In this document: positions 1 to 9,141 of the stretch, piece after piece
Position numbering within the stretch: position 1 is the first letter of the stretch
How the letters are laid out: each line of letters begins with the position of its first letter
Assembly (NCBI RefSeq): GCF_000967425.1
Contig: NZ_FO082820.1
Coordinates: forward strand, 3,228,501 to 3,292,500
Length of the DNA: 64,000 bases
From: Pseudorhizobium banfieldiae
GTDB taxonomy: Bacteria; Pseudomonadota; Alphaproteobacteria; Rhizobiales; Rhizobiaceae
Direction of reading: 5' to 3'
Made by a program: the position numbers and the translations under genes
The notes under the pieces: model-generated
What the model saw: only the letters and a program-made list of their open reading frames with translations
What the model was told of the DNA's origin: nothing
Database searches by the model: none

Positions 1-1251
1 CATCACTTCAGCCGGCATGCCTGGCGTGGGACTGAAGCCATGAACCCGGGCCAATTCCTGGGAAGGCACATCGACGCGGGCGACATAGACGTCCTGGCTC
101 GCCTCGCGGGCGTCCTGTAACGCGTCCGCCGAGACGTAGATGACCTTCCCGTTCAAAACCGGCGTTGTCCGCTGGTTCAGTGAGATGAGACGGACGGTTG
201 CCGTCTGTCCCGCTCTCACGCGGTCGATCGAAGTGCGGGGGATCTGGACCTCGATGATAAGCGGCACGCCAGAGGGCAGGATCTCGAGGATTCCCTTCCC
301 GCTCTCGATGACCCCGCCTGTCGTGTTGTAGTGAGTCCGTACCACGACGCCGGTCACCGGAGAATGAATTGTGGCCCGCTCCAAGACGTTTTCCGCCTGT
401 GTAAGTTGCTCGCGCACCATGTCCCGCTCACTCTGAATATCCTGCAGGCGATCGAGAGCATCCTGCCTATATAACTGATGTGCCCTCTCCATTTCCTGCT
501 TCGTCTTGACTATCTGGGCCTCGGTTTCCGCAACCTCCGCCTCCAGCCGCCCAATCTGCCCCGTCGCATCGGCCATGGCACGCTCCAAGGTTCGGACGTC
601 GTTCGCGCGTATAACACCCTTCTTTTGCAGCAGCTTCTTGCTCTCATGTTCTGCCTTGAGCAAATTCAGTTGCTGCAGGTACGCATCCCTCTGACGCGAA
701 TAACCTTTGGCCCTGAATCGAAGAGCCTCCATATTTTGCACCAACAAGGACAGCTCTCCCGAGAGTTTCACCTGCTGGGCCTTGAAATTGAGTTCCTGGC
801 TCCGAAGGATGGAATTGACCTCGGAATCGTTGCGGTGGCCAGCGACGAGGGGCGGCGGCACATAGCGCCCCCCCTGTTCCGATTGCACCGTCAGCCGTGC
901 TGCCGTGGCTTCCAGAAGGACCCGGCGCAGAAACAGCTCCCTGCTCTTGGCACGGGCCGCCGTCTCATCCAGAATTACGAGCGGTTGCCCCTCCACAACA
1001 CGATCGCCTTCTTTGACGAGAAGCTCGCGGATCACGCCGCCCTCCAGATGCTGAACGATCTTGTTGCGGCCTGTGGCGACGAAACTTCCTTGTGCGATCA
1101 CCGCAGCAGCGAGGGGCGCGGTCAGGGCCCATGTGCCAAACCCACCGAGGAACAGCGCCATCAGAAGCAAGCCGATCAGCGTCTGCTTCCAGATGGAGCG
1201 CGGAACTTCGGAATACCATTGAATGTCGTGAACTTTGGCGATGTCACTCAT
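1..1251 (-). CDS. HlyD-family periplasmic adaptor of a type I secretion system (partial)
   Basis: Membrane-fusion protein that links the inner-membrane ABC exporter to an outer-membrane channel. Reading from the ATG at 1251, the protein starts MSDIAKVHDIQWYSEVPRS, has one membrane segment at about residues 23-45 and a lipoyl-like half motif (HLEGGVIRELLVKEGD) at about 66-81. A long coiled-coil region follows, then the second lipoyl half and a beta-barrel region with the segment PGMPAEV near the window edge. The frame is open to base 1, so the last few dozen residues are missing. It starts 9 bases after the stop of the ABC gene and is surely cotranscribed with it. The family resembles rhizobial PrsE, but the substrate cannot be told from this gene. 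Confidence 0.93.
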   Translation of the reverse strand, partial: MSDIAKVHDIQWYSEVPRSIWKQTLIGLLLMALFLGGFGTWALTAPLAAAVIAQGSFVATGRNKIVQHLEGGVIRELLVKEGDRVVEGQPLVILDETAARAKSRELFLRRVLLEATAARLTVQSEQGGRYVPPPLVAGHRNDSEVNSILRSQELNFKAQQVKLSGELSLLVQNMEALRFRAKGYSRQRDAYLQQLNLLKAEHESKKLLQKKGVIRANDVRTLERAMADATGQIGRLEAEVAETEAQIVKTKQEMERAHQLYRQDALDRLQDIQSERDMVREQLTQAENVLERATIHSPVTGVVVRTHYNTTGGVIESGKGILEILPSGVPLIIEVQIPRTSIDRVRAGQTATVRLISLNQRTTPVLNGKVIYVSADALQDAREASQDVYVARVDVPSQELARVHGFSPTPGMPAEVM

Positions 1252-1260
1252 GGCACTTTC

Positions 1261-3423
1261 CTACTGCAACTGATGGCCGAAGGAGCCGGTGGTTACGCTG
1301 ATGCCGCGGCCCTCCAGAGCCTGCAGGACGTCACCCCGCGTTCCAAACAACGCCACGGTGCCATTTACCAAAAGGAGGATCTTGTCGACGATGTGAAGCA
1401 GCTCGGGGCGCTGCGTGATGGTAGCAACGGTGATACCGTTTTCCTTTGCATGCTTGAGCGCACGCTTGAGTGCAGCATCTCCAGCATTATCAAGGTTCGA
1501 ATTCGGTTCATCCAGCACCACGAAGCGTGGATCACCGAAAAAGGCGCGCGCCAATGCGACCCGCTGCTTCTGACCACCGGACAGCGGTGAGCCGTCCCCC
1601 GCCACCATGGTTTCGTAGCCGTGTGGCAGGTTGGCGATCATTTCATGAACGTCAGCAAGCACGGCAGCGCGATAGATTGCTTCGTCGTCCACATCCGTGC
1701 GCATCCGGGCGATATTCGCCTTGATCGTTCCTGGAAAGAGTTGCACATCCTGAGGCAGATAGCCGATATTCTCCCCGAATTGCCGCTGATCCCAGTTTCG
1801 CAGGTCCATCAGGTCGAGGCGAACACTTCCGGACGTAGGCAGGATTGACCCGACCAGCATCTTGCCGAGCGTCGTTTTGCCGGCGCCGGAGTTGCCTATG
1901 ATGGCGAGAGAGTCACCGGGTTGCAGGCAGAAGGACAGGCCGTTCAGGACTACGCGTTTCGTGCCTTGTGGGACATATAGTAGCCGCTCCACATCCAGCC
2001 GACCTTCCGGCTTGGGGAGGCTCAACCGTTCGAAAGCAAGTGGTGAAGATGTCAGTAGAGCAGTAATCCGTCCGTAGGCTGAACGTGCTTGGCTGTATTG
2101 GTTCCACCCCTCGATAGCACCCTCGATGGGTGCCAGGGCCCGCCCTGCAATGATAGATGCGGCAATGACCATCCCTCCGGTCAATTGCCCTTCTAGCGAC
2201 AGGAAGGCGCCCCAGCCGAGAAGGGCTACTTGTGTCAGCAGACGCACTGCCTTGGAAAGAGCGGCAATTGCAATGTTGCGATCCTGCGCAACCACCTGTG
2301 CTCTCAATGACGTTGCGGTGTCTCTCCCCCATATGCGCACCGCCTCCGGTATCATCGCCAGCGCATTGATGATCTGAGAATTGCGGGACATCGACTCGAC
2401 ATGTAGATTGGCCTTCACCTGCGCTGTGTTGGCCTCAGTGAACGGTGTAGCTGTGAGCTTCTGGTTGATTTGCGTCAGGATGAGAAGGACGATGGCCGTG
2501 GCGACCACGATCAGGCCGAGATCAAAGTGAATGAGGAAGACTGCAAGCACGAATAGCGGTGCTATCGGTGCATCCAGGAAGGCGAGGAGAGTGCGAGAGA
2601 CGAGGAAGGAGCGAACCTGCTGCAGGTCACCGAGCGTCTGATACTCCTTTCCCGAGCCCTGCAACGAAGCGCGTGCCGCGGCGCCAAGAATGGGCGCTCC
2701 CAGATTGGCAGCGACCTCGACCGCAGTACGCATCAGGATGAAGCGCCGGAGTGCATCGAACATCGCCTGCAGCAGGATCGCCCCCACGATGATCACCGTA
2801 AGCATGACCAGAGTTTCGATCGAGCGACTGGTCAGCACCCGGTCCGATATCTGGAACAGGTAGATAGGGATGGCGAGCACGAGGATGTTGCTGATCACCG
2901 TGAACAGCATGACGACTGCCAGGTTATGACGCACCGCTTTCAGTGCCGCCTTGAGACTGGCATCAAAATCGATCGGACCCAGACGCTTGTGAAACGTCCC
3001 ATTGCCATTCCCGGAGCCCTTGCCGCCTCCAGAAGAGAACGTCTTTCCCACATCCTCACGACTGCTCTTGGCTTCGATCGGACCGCAGTCTCCGTCTATC
3101 GTGGTCATGCCCTCGACTGTCTTCGCTCGAGGACCGTCATCCCGTGCGACCGTCTCCTGCATACCCAGGTCTTCGGGCGACACAGCGTCGACCGAAATGA
3201 TATCATCATCAGAAGCCTCCGGCCGCTCTTGGGGATCCCGCACCTCGCGAAGCAATACCTCGGAAGCAGGCGGACCTTCCGCCACTCGCAGACAGGCTTC
3301 GACCGCACGGTCGATCTTCTCGAAGGAGTCTCGGAGCTTCGGATCAGCCGGCGTCAGCCCAACGTTACCGACCCTTGGCAAAGACGAGCCCCCTTGTGAA
3401 AAGCTCTCATGTCGAATGTTCAA
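1261..3423 (-). CDS. Type I secretion ABC transporter (permease-ATPase fusion)
   Basis: Inner-membrane exporter that couples ATP hydrolysis to one-step secretion. Residues 1-150 form an acidic, low-complexity cytosolic extension ending in a Gly-rich stretch. The transmembrane domain covers about 165-440 and the nucleotide-binding domain about 475-715. Walker A GNSGAGKT is at 510-517, the signature LSGGQ at 614-618 and Walker B VVLDEP just after 633. It is longer than PrtD/PrsD-type exporters (about 580 residues) because of the N-terminal extension, which is not a C39 peptidase. The start is a TTG preceded by AGGGGAGA; no ATG lies nearby in frame. It sits 12 bases after the upstream repeat protein and 9 bases before the adaptor gene. 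Confidence 0.95.
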   Translation of the reverse strand: MNIRHESFSQGGSSLPRVGNVGLTPADPKLRDSFEKIDRAVEACLRVAEGPPASEVLLREVRDPQERPEASDDDIISVDAVSPEDLGMQETVARDDGPRAKTVEGMTTIDGDCGPIEAKSSREDVGKTFSSGGGKGSGNGNGTFHKRLGPIDFDASLKAALKAVRHNLAVVMLFTVISNILVLAIPIYLFQISDRVLTSRSIETLVMLTVIIVGAILLQAMFDALRRFILMRTAVEVAANLGAPILGAAARASLQGSGKEYQTLGDLQQVRSFLVSRTLLAFLDAPIAPLFVLAVFLIHFDLGLIVVATAIVLLILTQINQKLTATPFTEANTAQVKANLHVESMSRNSQIINALAMIPEAVRIWGRDTATSLRAQVVAQDRNIAIAALSKAVRLLTQVALLGWGAFLSLEGQLTGGMVIAASIIAGRALAPIEGAIEGWNQYSQARSAYGRITALLTSSPLAFERLSLPKPEGRLDVERLLYVPQGTKRVVLNGLSFCLQPGDSLAIIGNSGAGKTTLGKMLVGSILPTSGSVRLDLMDLRNWDQRQFGENIGYLPQDVQLFPGTIKANIARMRTDVDDEAIYRAAVLADVHEMIANLPHGYETMVAGDGSPLSGGQKQRVALARAFFGDPRFVVLDEPNSNLDNAGDAALKRALKHAKENGITVATITQRPELLHIVDKILLLVNGTVALFGTRGDVLQALEGRGISVTTGSFGHQLQ

Positions 3424-3435
3424 GACCTGTCTCCC

Positions 3436-5418
3436 CTAGTGCAGTATCGTTTGCAGGCCGTCGTCCTGGCTCTGGGTATGATCAGCAACGATTAGGACCC
3501 CAGGTGCCGGGTCTGGATCCGGCTCAAGCATGCTGTCATCAAGAAAAAGTACCGCTTCACTTGCAAGGAGCGTCGGATCTTGCCCGCCCAGGTCCGGCCG
3601 TGAGGAGATAAACTCAGCCTGTATGAGCGTTTCTTGGGAATACTGCTCGCCCCCGACATAGGTCTTGCCGAGGGAGTCCAGGTCTAGAATGGCAGCATTG
3701 TTGACGAGCGTATTGCCACCGGTCTCAACCACGTAGCTTGCGCCCGTGCGCGGCACCATCGCATCCATTGCCAGCGCGATCTGGTCGTTGTCGCCGACGA
3801 TATTCGTCTGCCGCACCAGTTGCAGGTTGATCATATCACCGCTGATGTAGAGGACGCGCAAGCCAGCCAAGCCCGCGAATGCAGGATCATCGAGGATCTC
3901 AGCAGATAGATCCAATTCACCGCCGGCGGCCGACATCGCCGCATTTACGTAGTCTTGCGACAGCCCCTCGAACCGGTCGGCCGCGCCGATGTTGAAGATT
4001 GTCGCCTGGTTCCAAAGGAGGTTGCCAGACGAGGAAACGGTGCCCGCACCGGAGGTTTCGAAGCCGCCGGCGCCATCAACTGTGTCGGAATCAAACAGGA
4101 TATTGAACTGCTGGATGATGCTTGCGTCATATACCGACCCGCCAATGATGATCAGGTCATAGGCAAACCCAAGCTCGTAGATCGACACGTGGTTGACGCC
4201 GGTATTGCCGCCGCTGACGATATGGGCATGCCCTCCAGAGGCGGAGACGATCCCGATGTCCTGGTCGCTGACGAAGGTGTACTGCTCGATCCAGTTGACG
4301 ATCATCAGGTCACCGCTGATTTTCGTGACCGTCCAGAAGGCAGGAAATGCTTCTGATATGGTGTCTTGCCCATCAGTAGAACCACCCTCCCGCTCAAAGC
4401 TCGCTATGTTGAAGAGCTGGTTCGGATCGCCGCTGTTCCAGCCGGCGAATGCCACCCCGAGATCGTCCTCGTCCCAGATCGCGTTGATCTGGACAATTGC
4501 ATTCACCTCCACATGGTCGCCGAGGACGGCGGTGACCTTCGCACCGGTCCAGAGCGTCTTCAGTACGGCATTGTTGACTAGCACATTCTCGCCAGCCTCT
4601 ATGGTAACCGACGCTTCCGCAAGAGGTCCACTGTTGGCTAGAGCCAGGTCGCCGGCATCGCCGGCTGCATCGTCTGACCCTTCATCTTCTTCATCCTCAA
4701 ATGAGTGATAGTCCTCAAGCCGAGGGACCTCCGTTACCAGCTCACCGTTGACGTAGCTTCCCGAAAGAGCGCCGGTCTGGGCAACGAGAAAATCGCCCTC
4801 CTGGGCCGCAACATCGAGTGCCTCCGCGGCGGTCTTTACAAGCGAGATCATCTCATCGACCGATCCGGGAGCTTCGACGTCCGAGAGCGGGAACATGGAC
4901 GTGATCATGTCCGCCGCATCAAGCAGCGACTTCGTGGCCATTGTTGTCCCGACGACCGCCAAGGCGTGGTTTCCGACCGAGAACACGTCATTGTCACTGA
5001 GGATGATATGCTGCTGGATGTAGTTGAGCACGGAGCCAACTGGCTCAATCGGGGGCATCTCGATTTCGGCCGCCGGTACGGGAGCCGGCATTCGCACCAT
5101 CAGCTGCGTGTCGGGGGGGGGCGACTCTCGCCATTCGACCACCGACTGAGCCGCCATCACAGGTGAAGGAACTTCCCAGAAAGTCGCCTTAGGAAAGAGC
5201 GGCGCAACCGGCCGGTAGAAGAGGAATGGGTCATAGCCTAGAAGCTCGAACGGCGTGGCGAACGTTTCGCTTTCGCTGGTGTTTGATTGAACGTCTTGTC
5301 GAGGAAGCGAGAAGGAGAAGTCATCGTAACTATCCCTTTGCCGAGCCGCCTCCAAACTTGTGTGGAATATCCCGATAAAGTGTGAAATCTCTTCGGTGGT
5401 CTTGTCCATACCAAGCAT
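3436..5418 (-). CDS. Repeat-bearing acidic protein, probable type I secretion substrate
   Basis: No named family recognised. The protein is about 660 residues and acidic, with an acidic linker near 230-250 (EDEEDEGSDDAAGD). From about 250 to 620 there are roughly four diverged modules of about 100 residues. Each pairs a strand such as GGNTLVNNAAIL, GENVLVNNAVL or SGNLLWNQATIF with a later strand such as QQFNILFDSDTV or RQTNIVGDNDQ. It has no signal peptide and no RTX nonapeptides. Its place directly before the ABC exporter and adaptor genes suggests it is exported by them. The ATG at 5418 (MLGMDKTTEE) has AAGGAG eight bases upstream; a GTG nine bases earlier is less likely. Confidence 0.8.
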   Translation of the reverse strand: MLGMDKTTEEISHFIGIFHTSLEAARQRDSYDDFSFSLPRQDVQSNTSESETFATPFELLGYDPFLFYRPVAPLFPKATFWEVPSPVMAAQSVVEWRESPPPDTQLMVRMPAPVPAAEIEMPPIEPVGSVLNYIQQHIILSDNDVFSVGNHALAVVGTTMATKSLLDAADMITSMFPLSDVEAPGSVDEMISLVKTAAEALDVAAQEGDFLVAQTGALSGSYVNGELVTEVPRLEDYHSFEDEEDEGSDDAAGDAGDLALANSGPLAEASVTIEAGENVLVNNAVLKTLWTGAKVTAVLGDHVEVNAIVQINAIWDEDDLGVAFAGWNSGDPNQLFNIASFEREGGSTDGQDTISEAFPAFWTVTKISGDLMIVNWIEQYTFVSDQDIGIVSASGGHAHIVSGGNTGVNHVSIYELGFAYDLIIIGGSVYDASIIQQFNILFDSDTVDGAGGFETSGAGTVSSSGNLLWNQATIFNIGAADRFEGLSQDYVNAAMSAAGGELDLSAEILDDPAFAGLAGLRVLYISGDMINLQLVRQTNIVGDNDQIALAMDAMVPRTGASYVVETGGNTLVNNAAILDLDSLGKTYVGGEQYSQETLIQAEFISSRPDLGGQDPTLLASEAVLFLDDSMLEPDPDPAPGVLIVADHTQSQDDGLQTILH

Positions 5419-5467
5419 GATGAGCACTCCTTGGCTGGATCTCGTCGGTGGCGAGGTCCCAGTGGGT

Positions 5468-5496
5468 GGATCTGCGCGAAATCATCGCGCAGATCC
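5468..5496 (-). promoter_or_regulatory. Perfect intercistronic hairpin
   Basis: A 12-bp perfect inverted repeat (GGATCTGCGCGA and its complement) with a 5-base loop lies in the gap between the glycine-rich gene and the repeat-protein gene. No run of T follows on the minus strand, so it does not look like a standard intrinsic terminator. It may instead set the ratio of substrate to secretion-machinery mRNA. Confidence 0.6.
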
Positions 5497-5524
5497 ATTT
5501 CAATGTCGGGGCGATGCGCCACCC

Positions 5525-7225
5525 TTAGGCGGCGTCATCATCCTCGCCGATGACGTTGCTGGTCAGGCTACCGCCGACGATCGTCATGTCGATCGCGTTC
5601 TGCTGCAGGTTTGCTCCCAGCACGATCTCCTGGTTGAAGGCATTGGTGTCGATGGCTGCATCCGCCGATGCCGAGCTCGTGCCGGTGACGAAGCCGTCAT
5701 CGCCATTGCTCGAACCCCAGGTACCGCCTGAGCCACCGGCGCCGCCGTAGCCTGTCGTTGCCGTGCCACCGGCACCGCCGGCACCACCGGCACCACCCAT
5801 GGACCAGCCGCCGAAGGCATCACCGCCGAAGCCGTCCGCCCAGGCACCGCTGAGGGCTGCGCCGCCGTCACCGCCGCCGGCCCAGCCGGCTCCACCTGTG
5901 GCCGCTCCGCTCGTCGCGTCACCGCTGTCCGCGTCACCGCCGGCCCCGCCTGTCCCAGCACCACCGGCGCCACCGGTCGCAGCGCCACTGCCACTGCCAC
6001 TGCCGGTGCCACTCCCGCTTCCGGTTGCTGCACCACCGGCACCGCCTGCCCCGGCCGTGCCGCTGCCACCGCCGGCACCACCGGCACCACCGGCACCGCC
6101 GCCGCCGCCAGCACCACCAGCCGGATCGCCGCCGTAGCCATCACCGCCGTCATTGCCGCCGACCAGGATCGGGTTGATCAGGCCCAGCGAGCCCACGACG
6201 GGGATCGCGTCTCCACCGGTGCCAGCGCCGCCGGCACCAGCGTTGCCGCCGTCGGCATCACCGCCGTCGTCGCCGTCGCCGCCATTGCCGCCTTCACTAT
6301 CTCCACCGGAGTCACCCTCTCCACCGAACGCCAGACCCGCACCCAGGCCAAGGCCCAGCCCAAGGCCAACGCCAAGGGCGTCGCCACCGCGGGCACCGTT
6401 GCCGCTTCCGCCACGGGCGCCGTCCGCGTCACCGCTTGTGGCGTCACCACTGTCGCCATAGCCGCCGGCTGCAAGACCGCCGACACTGATGCCGCCTAGC
6501 GCTGCGCTTCCAGCAGATCCCCCGGTGCCTGCGCCGCCGGTTGCTCCTCCGGCGGTCGAATCGCCGCCGTCGTCACCATCACCGCCATCCGCATCAGCAT
6601 CGTTGCCACCGTCTCCTCCGGAGCCGCCGGCGTCGATGCCATCACTGGCGATCGCGAATCCTCCGGAAGCGCCTTGATGGAGCTCGAAGTTTCCGTTGTT
6701 GTTGACGGACGCAGAACCAAGATGGTCGTCGTCCTGAATGTTGGCGACCTGGCTCAGGACATTGCCGACGTCATTGCCTTCGCCGTCGAGCGCCTCGTTC
6801 AGGATGTCTTCGAACTTGATGTTGAAGACGCCTTCCACGGAGCTGCCACCGCTGACGTCAATGTCTGCAAAGTCGTCGTCATCCGGAAGGTAGCCATCCA
6901 TGGCAACATCAACGGTTACACCAACATCGACCGTGGTCTCATTGACGTTCTCATTGATGTTCTCGCTGGCGTTGAAGTTGGCATTGCCGTTCAAATTGGC
7001 GTTGCCATTCAGATTAGCACTACCATTCAGATTAAGGTTGCCGTTGCCGTTCAGGTTGGTCGACTCACTCGTCTGATGCTGGTTCTGATTGGACCATTGT
7101 GACTGGTCCTGAGCCTGCTCTTGCTGCTCCTTCTGCCTCTGCTGCTGTTGCTGCTGTTGTTCCTGATCGTCATCATTGAAGATCGGAAACAGGTTCATCT
7201 CGTGGTTGCTACGCTTGCTCGACAT
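5525..7225 (-). CDS. Glycine-rich low-complexity protein, probable secreted matrix protein
   Basis: 566 residues. After MSSKRSNHEMNLFPIFNDDD comes a Gln-rich tract (about 20-40), then an Asn/Gly/Leu tract of repeated NLNGNAN units (about 55-95). A short acidic globular part (about 100-190) is followed by a very long Gly/Ala/Asp tract (about 200-500). The tail is ordered, contains NQEIVLGANLQQNAIDMTIV and ends in acidic GEDDDAA. That tail resembles the modules of the next gene. There is no Sec signal peptide and no RTX repeat; position at the head of the type I operon suggests export through it. The start at 7225 was chosen because AAGGGA lies about 10 bases upstream; an open frame continues to 7423 but has no such site and an atypical composition. 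Confidence 0.8.
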   Translation of the reverse strand: MSSKRSNHEMNLFPIFNDDDQEQQQQQQQRQKEQQEQAQDQSQWSNQNQHQTSESTNLNGNGNLNLNGSANLNGNANLNGNANFNASENINENVNETTVDVGVTVDVAMDGYLPDDDDFADIDVSGGSSVEGVFNIKFEDILNEALDGEGNDVGNVLSQVANIQDDDHLGSASVNNNGNFELHQGASGGFAIASDGIDAGGSGGDGGNDADADGGDGDDGGDSTAGGATGGAGTGGSAGSAALGGISVGGLAAGGYGDSGDATSGDADGARGGSGNGARGGDALGVGLGLGLGLGAGLAFGGEGDSGGDSEGGNGGDGDDGGDADGGNAGAGGAGTGGDAIPVVGSLGLINPILVGGNDGGDGYGGDPAGGAGGGGGAGGAGGAGGGSGTAGAGGAGGAATGSGSGTGSGSGSGAATGGAGGAGTGGAGGDADSGDATSGAATGGAGWAGGGDGGAALSGAWADGFGGDAFGGWSMGGAGGAGGAGGTATTGYGGAGGSGGTWGSSNGDDGFVTGTSSASADAAIDTNAFNQEIVLGANLQQNAIDMTIVGGSLTSNVIGEDDDAA

Positions 7226-7833
7226 GATGATGTCCCTTGTCGTTCCATTGCCGCAACGTGACCACCCTTCATCTCCTTGGGGCCTTGGTCGGGCGAATGA
7301 GGTTGTGAAATCGCGGGCGAAAAAGGCCCGCAGCGAAACCTGTGTCTGGTTTGATCGACGGTCCTCCCGTGCTTGTTGCGGGGAGTGGTTGGCACACCAG
7401 CCTCCTCGCCGGACGCAGGCCAATCCACGGGCCGAAGTGTGTGCCCGTCAGGCGAGATCGATAAGTTGCCAATTGGGGCTAGCCCCCTGCCCTTCTGGCC
7501 CGCTTGAACTAAGCCATTGGAAGGTCGACTACGTCGGAAGAGGGAGCTGGAGGGTTTCGGGGCCTTCGACCTCAACTACGCCTGAAAAACCGATCTTACG
7601 GACTGACCCTCATGGATTTCAGCTACGGGAGGGAAACCTCCCCTTCGCCGGCCCATGTGCCACTGTCATCTCTTGCCGGGCTGCCCTCATGGGTCGCGTC
7701 TGTCGCAATCCTTGGTCCGACTACAGCACGGGATGACGAAGCTCGCTTGGCACAGTAAAATGGCTCACCGCGGACGCTCTCATCATACCCAAGGCAATAT
7801 ACGATTCACGCGGTCTTCAGGATCGAAAGCACA
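7226..7833. other. Long divergent intergenic region
   Basis: About 600 bases between the type I operon (minus) and the HEPN-like gene (plus). No convincing gene, RNA or repeat was seen. It probably holds the promoters for both directions and a long 5' leader for the glycine-rich gene. Confidence 0.5.
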
Positions 7834-8316
7834 ATGCCCAAGTTCAAGGACGTACTCCTCCTCGTCGGTCAGATGAACTACACGTGGACCAATACCGAGA
7901 GCCTGCTCATCCACATGATCGCCGGCTTGGCAGGTGTCGACAAAGAGACAGCAATTGTCATTTTCCTGACCCTCAATACGCCCCGCGCGCGCATGGATCT
8001 TGTCGAGCGTCTGGCAAAGATGAAAAGGACAGAGCCGCGCTGCCGCGCAGATGTCCTTGACGTGACCCGCCGGTTAGGTGACGAGGCTAAGCTGCGCAAC
8101 AAGTATAATCACTGTATCTATTCATTCGATCCCGCAGGAGAAATCGGATTGACGCAGTCCCTGCGCATTTTTGAAAGCAAGGACGCTATAAAGTATGGCA
8201 AGGTAGAAGCCCTTGATGATGCCGAAGTGGGACGGATCAAAGACAGCATTGCGTCCCTGGTCAGCATAAATCGCGAGCTTTGGGAGATAACCGTGCGCTA
8301 CGGCTTCCCACAGTAG
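7834..8316 (+). CDS. HEPN-like all-helical protein
   Basis: 160 residues, mostly helical by eye. A motif RNKYNH at residues 88-93 fits the HEPN pattern R-polar-x3-H, and it sits in a late helix as in HEPN domains. Proteins of this fold are often RNases or toxin components. No MNT-type nucleotidyltransferase antitoxin or other partner lies next to it; the next gene, rfbC, is 243 bases downstream. The start ATG has only a weak AGGA about 11 bases upstream. The HEPN assignment is inference from the motif and helical pattern. Confidence 0.6.
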   Translation: MPKFKDVLLLVGQMNYTWTNTESLLIHMIAGLAGVDKETAIVIFLTLNTPRARMDLVERLAKMKRTEPRCRADVLDVTRRLGDEAKLRNKYNHCIYSFDPAGEIGLTQSLRIFESKDAIKYGKVEALDDAEVGRIKDSIASLVSINRELWEITVRYGFPQ

Positions 8317-8559
8317 CCTGCCAGCAGCGTCGGCGGCCTCGCCCATTTCTAAGCCGAAAGGTGCTGCTATTCGTCCGAACGGTCAACTGCGCGAGGCCAT
8401 CCGATCCAAGGTACCATCCGCTTAGGGTTGGGACTGATCGATGAGAGCGCGCTTCAGACATGCAGCTGAAGGTGCATCTCAACGTACCGCATCCGGCCAA
8501 TCCTCGAAATTGACGTCTCCGTAATCAGGTCAAGCGCCTGATCGCCAACAGGAGTCACC

Positions 8560-9141
8560 ATGAGGATCGAACCCACCACACTTGCAGGCGTCGTCGTGAT
8601 CATCCCAAGCAGACATTCTGATGACCGCGGATATTTCTGCGAGCTTTTTTGCGAGGATTTCTTCAGGTCCCAGGTGGCGGACGTGAGATTTGTACAGGAC
8701 AACCAATCACTTTGCTCCCGCCCGGCGACGGTAAGGGGGCTCCACTACCAACGTTCACCGGTTCAACAGGGCAAGTTGGTTACCGTCCCCCGAGGCGCCA
8801 TTTTCGATGTCGCCGTTGACCTTAGGACCAATTCATCGACATTCGGGGACTGGTTCGGAATGGTCTTATCCGCCGAGAACGGATTTCAGATCTGGATCTC
8901 GGAAGGATTTGCTCATGGTTTCATGAGCCTCGAGCCGGATACAATCACCAATTACAAAGTAACAGCACCCTATAGCGCGTCGCATGAGGGCGGGATTGCA
9001 TGGGACGATCCGGATATCGGCATCAGATGGCCCATCGCAGGGCCGGTGATTGTCTCACCAAAGGATGCGTCGCAGCCACGCCTGAAAGAGATGCACGCCG
9101 ACGCGCCAGTCCACCATCAGGAAGTTGCCCCATGCGTATAG
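8560..9141 (+). CDS. rfbC: dTDP-4-dehydrorhamnose 3,5-epimerase
   Basis: Third chemical step of dTDP-L-rhamnose synthesis: epimerises dTDP-4-keto-6-deoxyglucose at C3 and C5. The 193-residue protein is full length for the family. It shows DDRGYF near 21-26, FVQDNQS, RGLHYQ with the catalytic His at 62, and a late [10 protein letters not shown] segment typical of RmlC cupins. AGGAG precedes the ATG by about five bases. It is first in a tightly overlapping operon in the order C-B-D-A, and its end overlaps the start of rfbB by 10 bases. Confidence 0.97.
   Translation: MRIEPTTLAGVVVIIPSRHSDDRGYFCELFCEDFFRSQVADVRFVQDNQSLCSRPATVRGLHYQRSPVQQGKLVTVPRGAIFDVAVDLRTNSSTFGDWFGMVLSAENGFQIWISEGFAHGFMSLEPDTITNYKVTAPYSASHEGGIAWDDPDIGIRWPIAGPVIVSPKDASQPRLKEMHADAPVHHQEVAPCV

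Noticed and set aside
478..1590. Plus-strand open frame of about 370 codons
   Set aside because: It lies opposite the HlyD and ABC exporter genes, crosses both, and has no family-like sequence; it is a shadow of GC-rich coding DNA.
5763..6677. Several Pro-rich plus-strand open frames
   Set aside because: They are the antisense reading of the Gly/Ala-rich tract of the minus-strand gene.
7140..7170. Phase-variable repeat in the Gln tract
   Set aside because: The unit is three bases and mixed CAG/CAA, so length changes would not shift the frame.
3436..7225. RTX calcium-binding repeats
   Set aside because: Gly/Asp-rich stretches are present, but the GGxGxDxUx nonapeptide does not occur in series.
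7226..7423. Upstream extension of the glycine-rich protein to 7423
   Set aside because: The extension is Arg-rich and atypical, while the ATG at 7225 has a good ribosome site.
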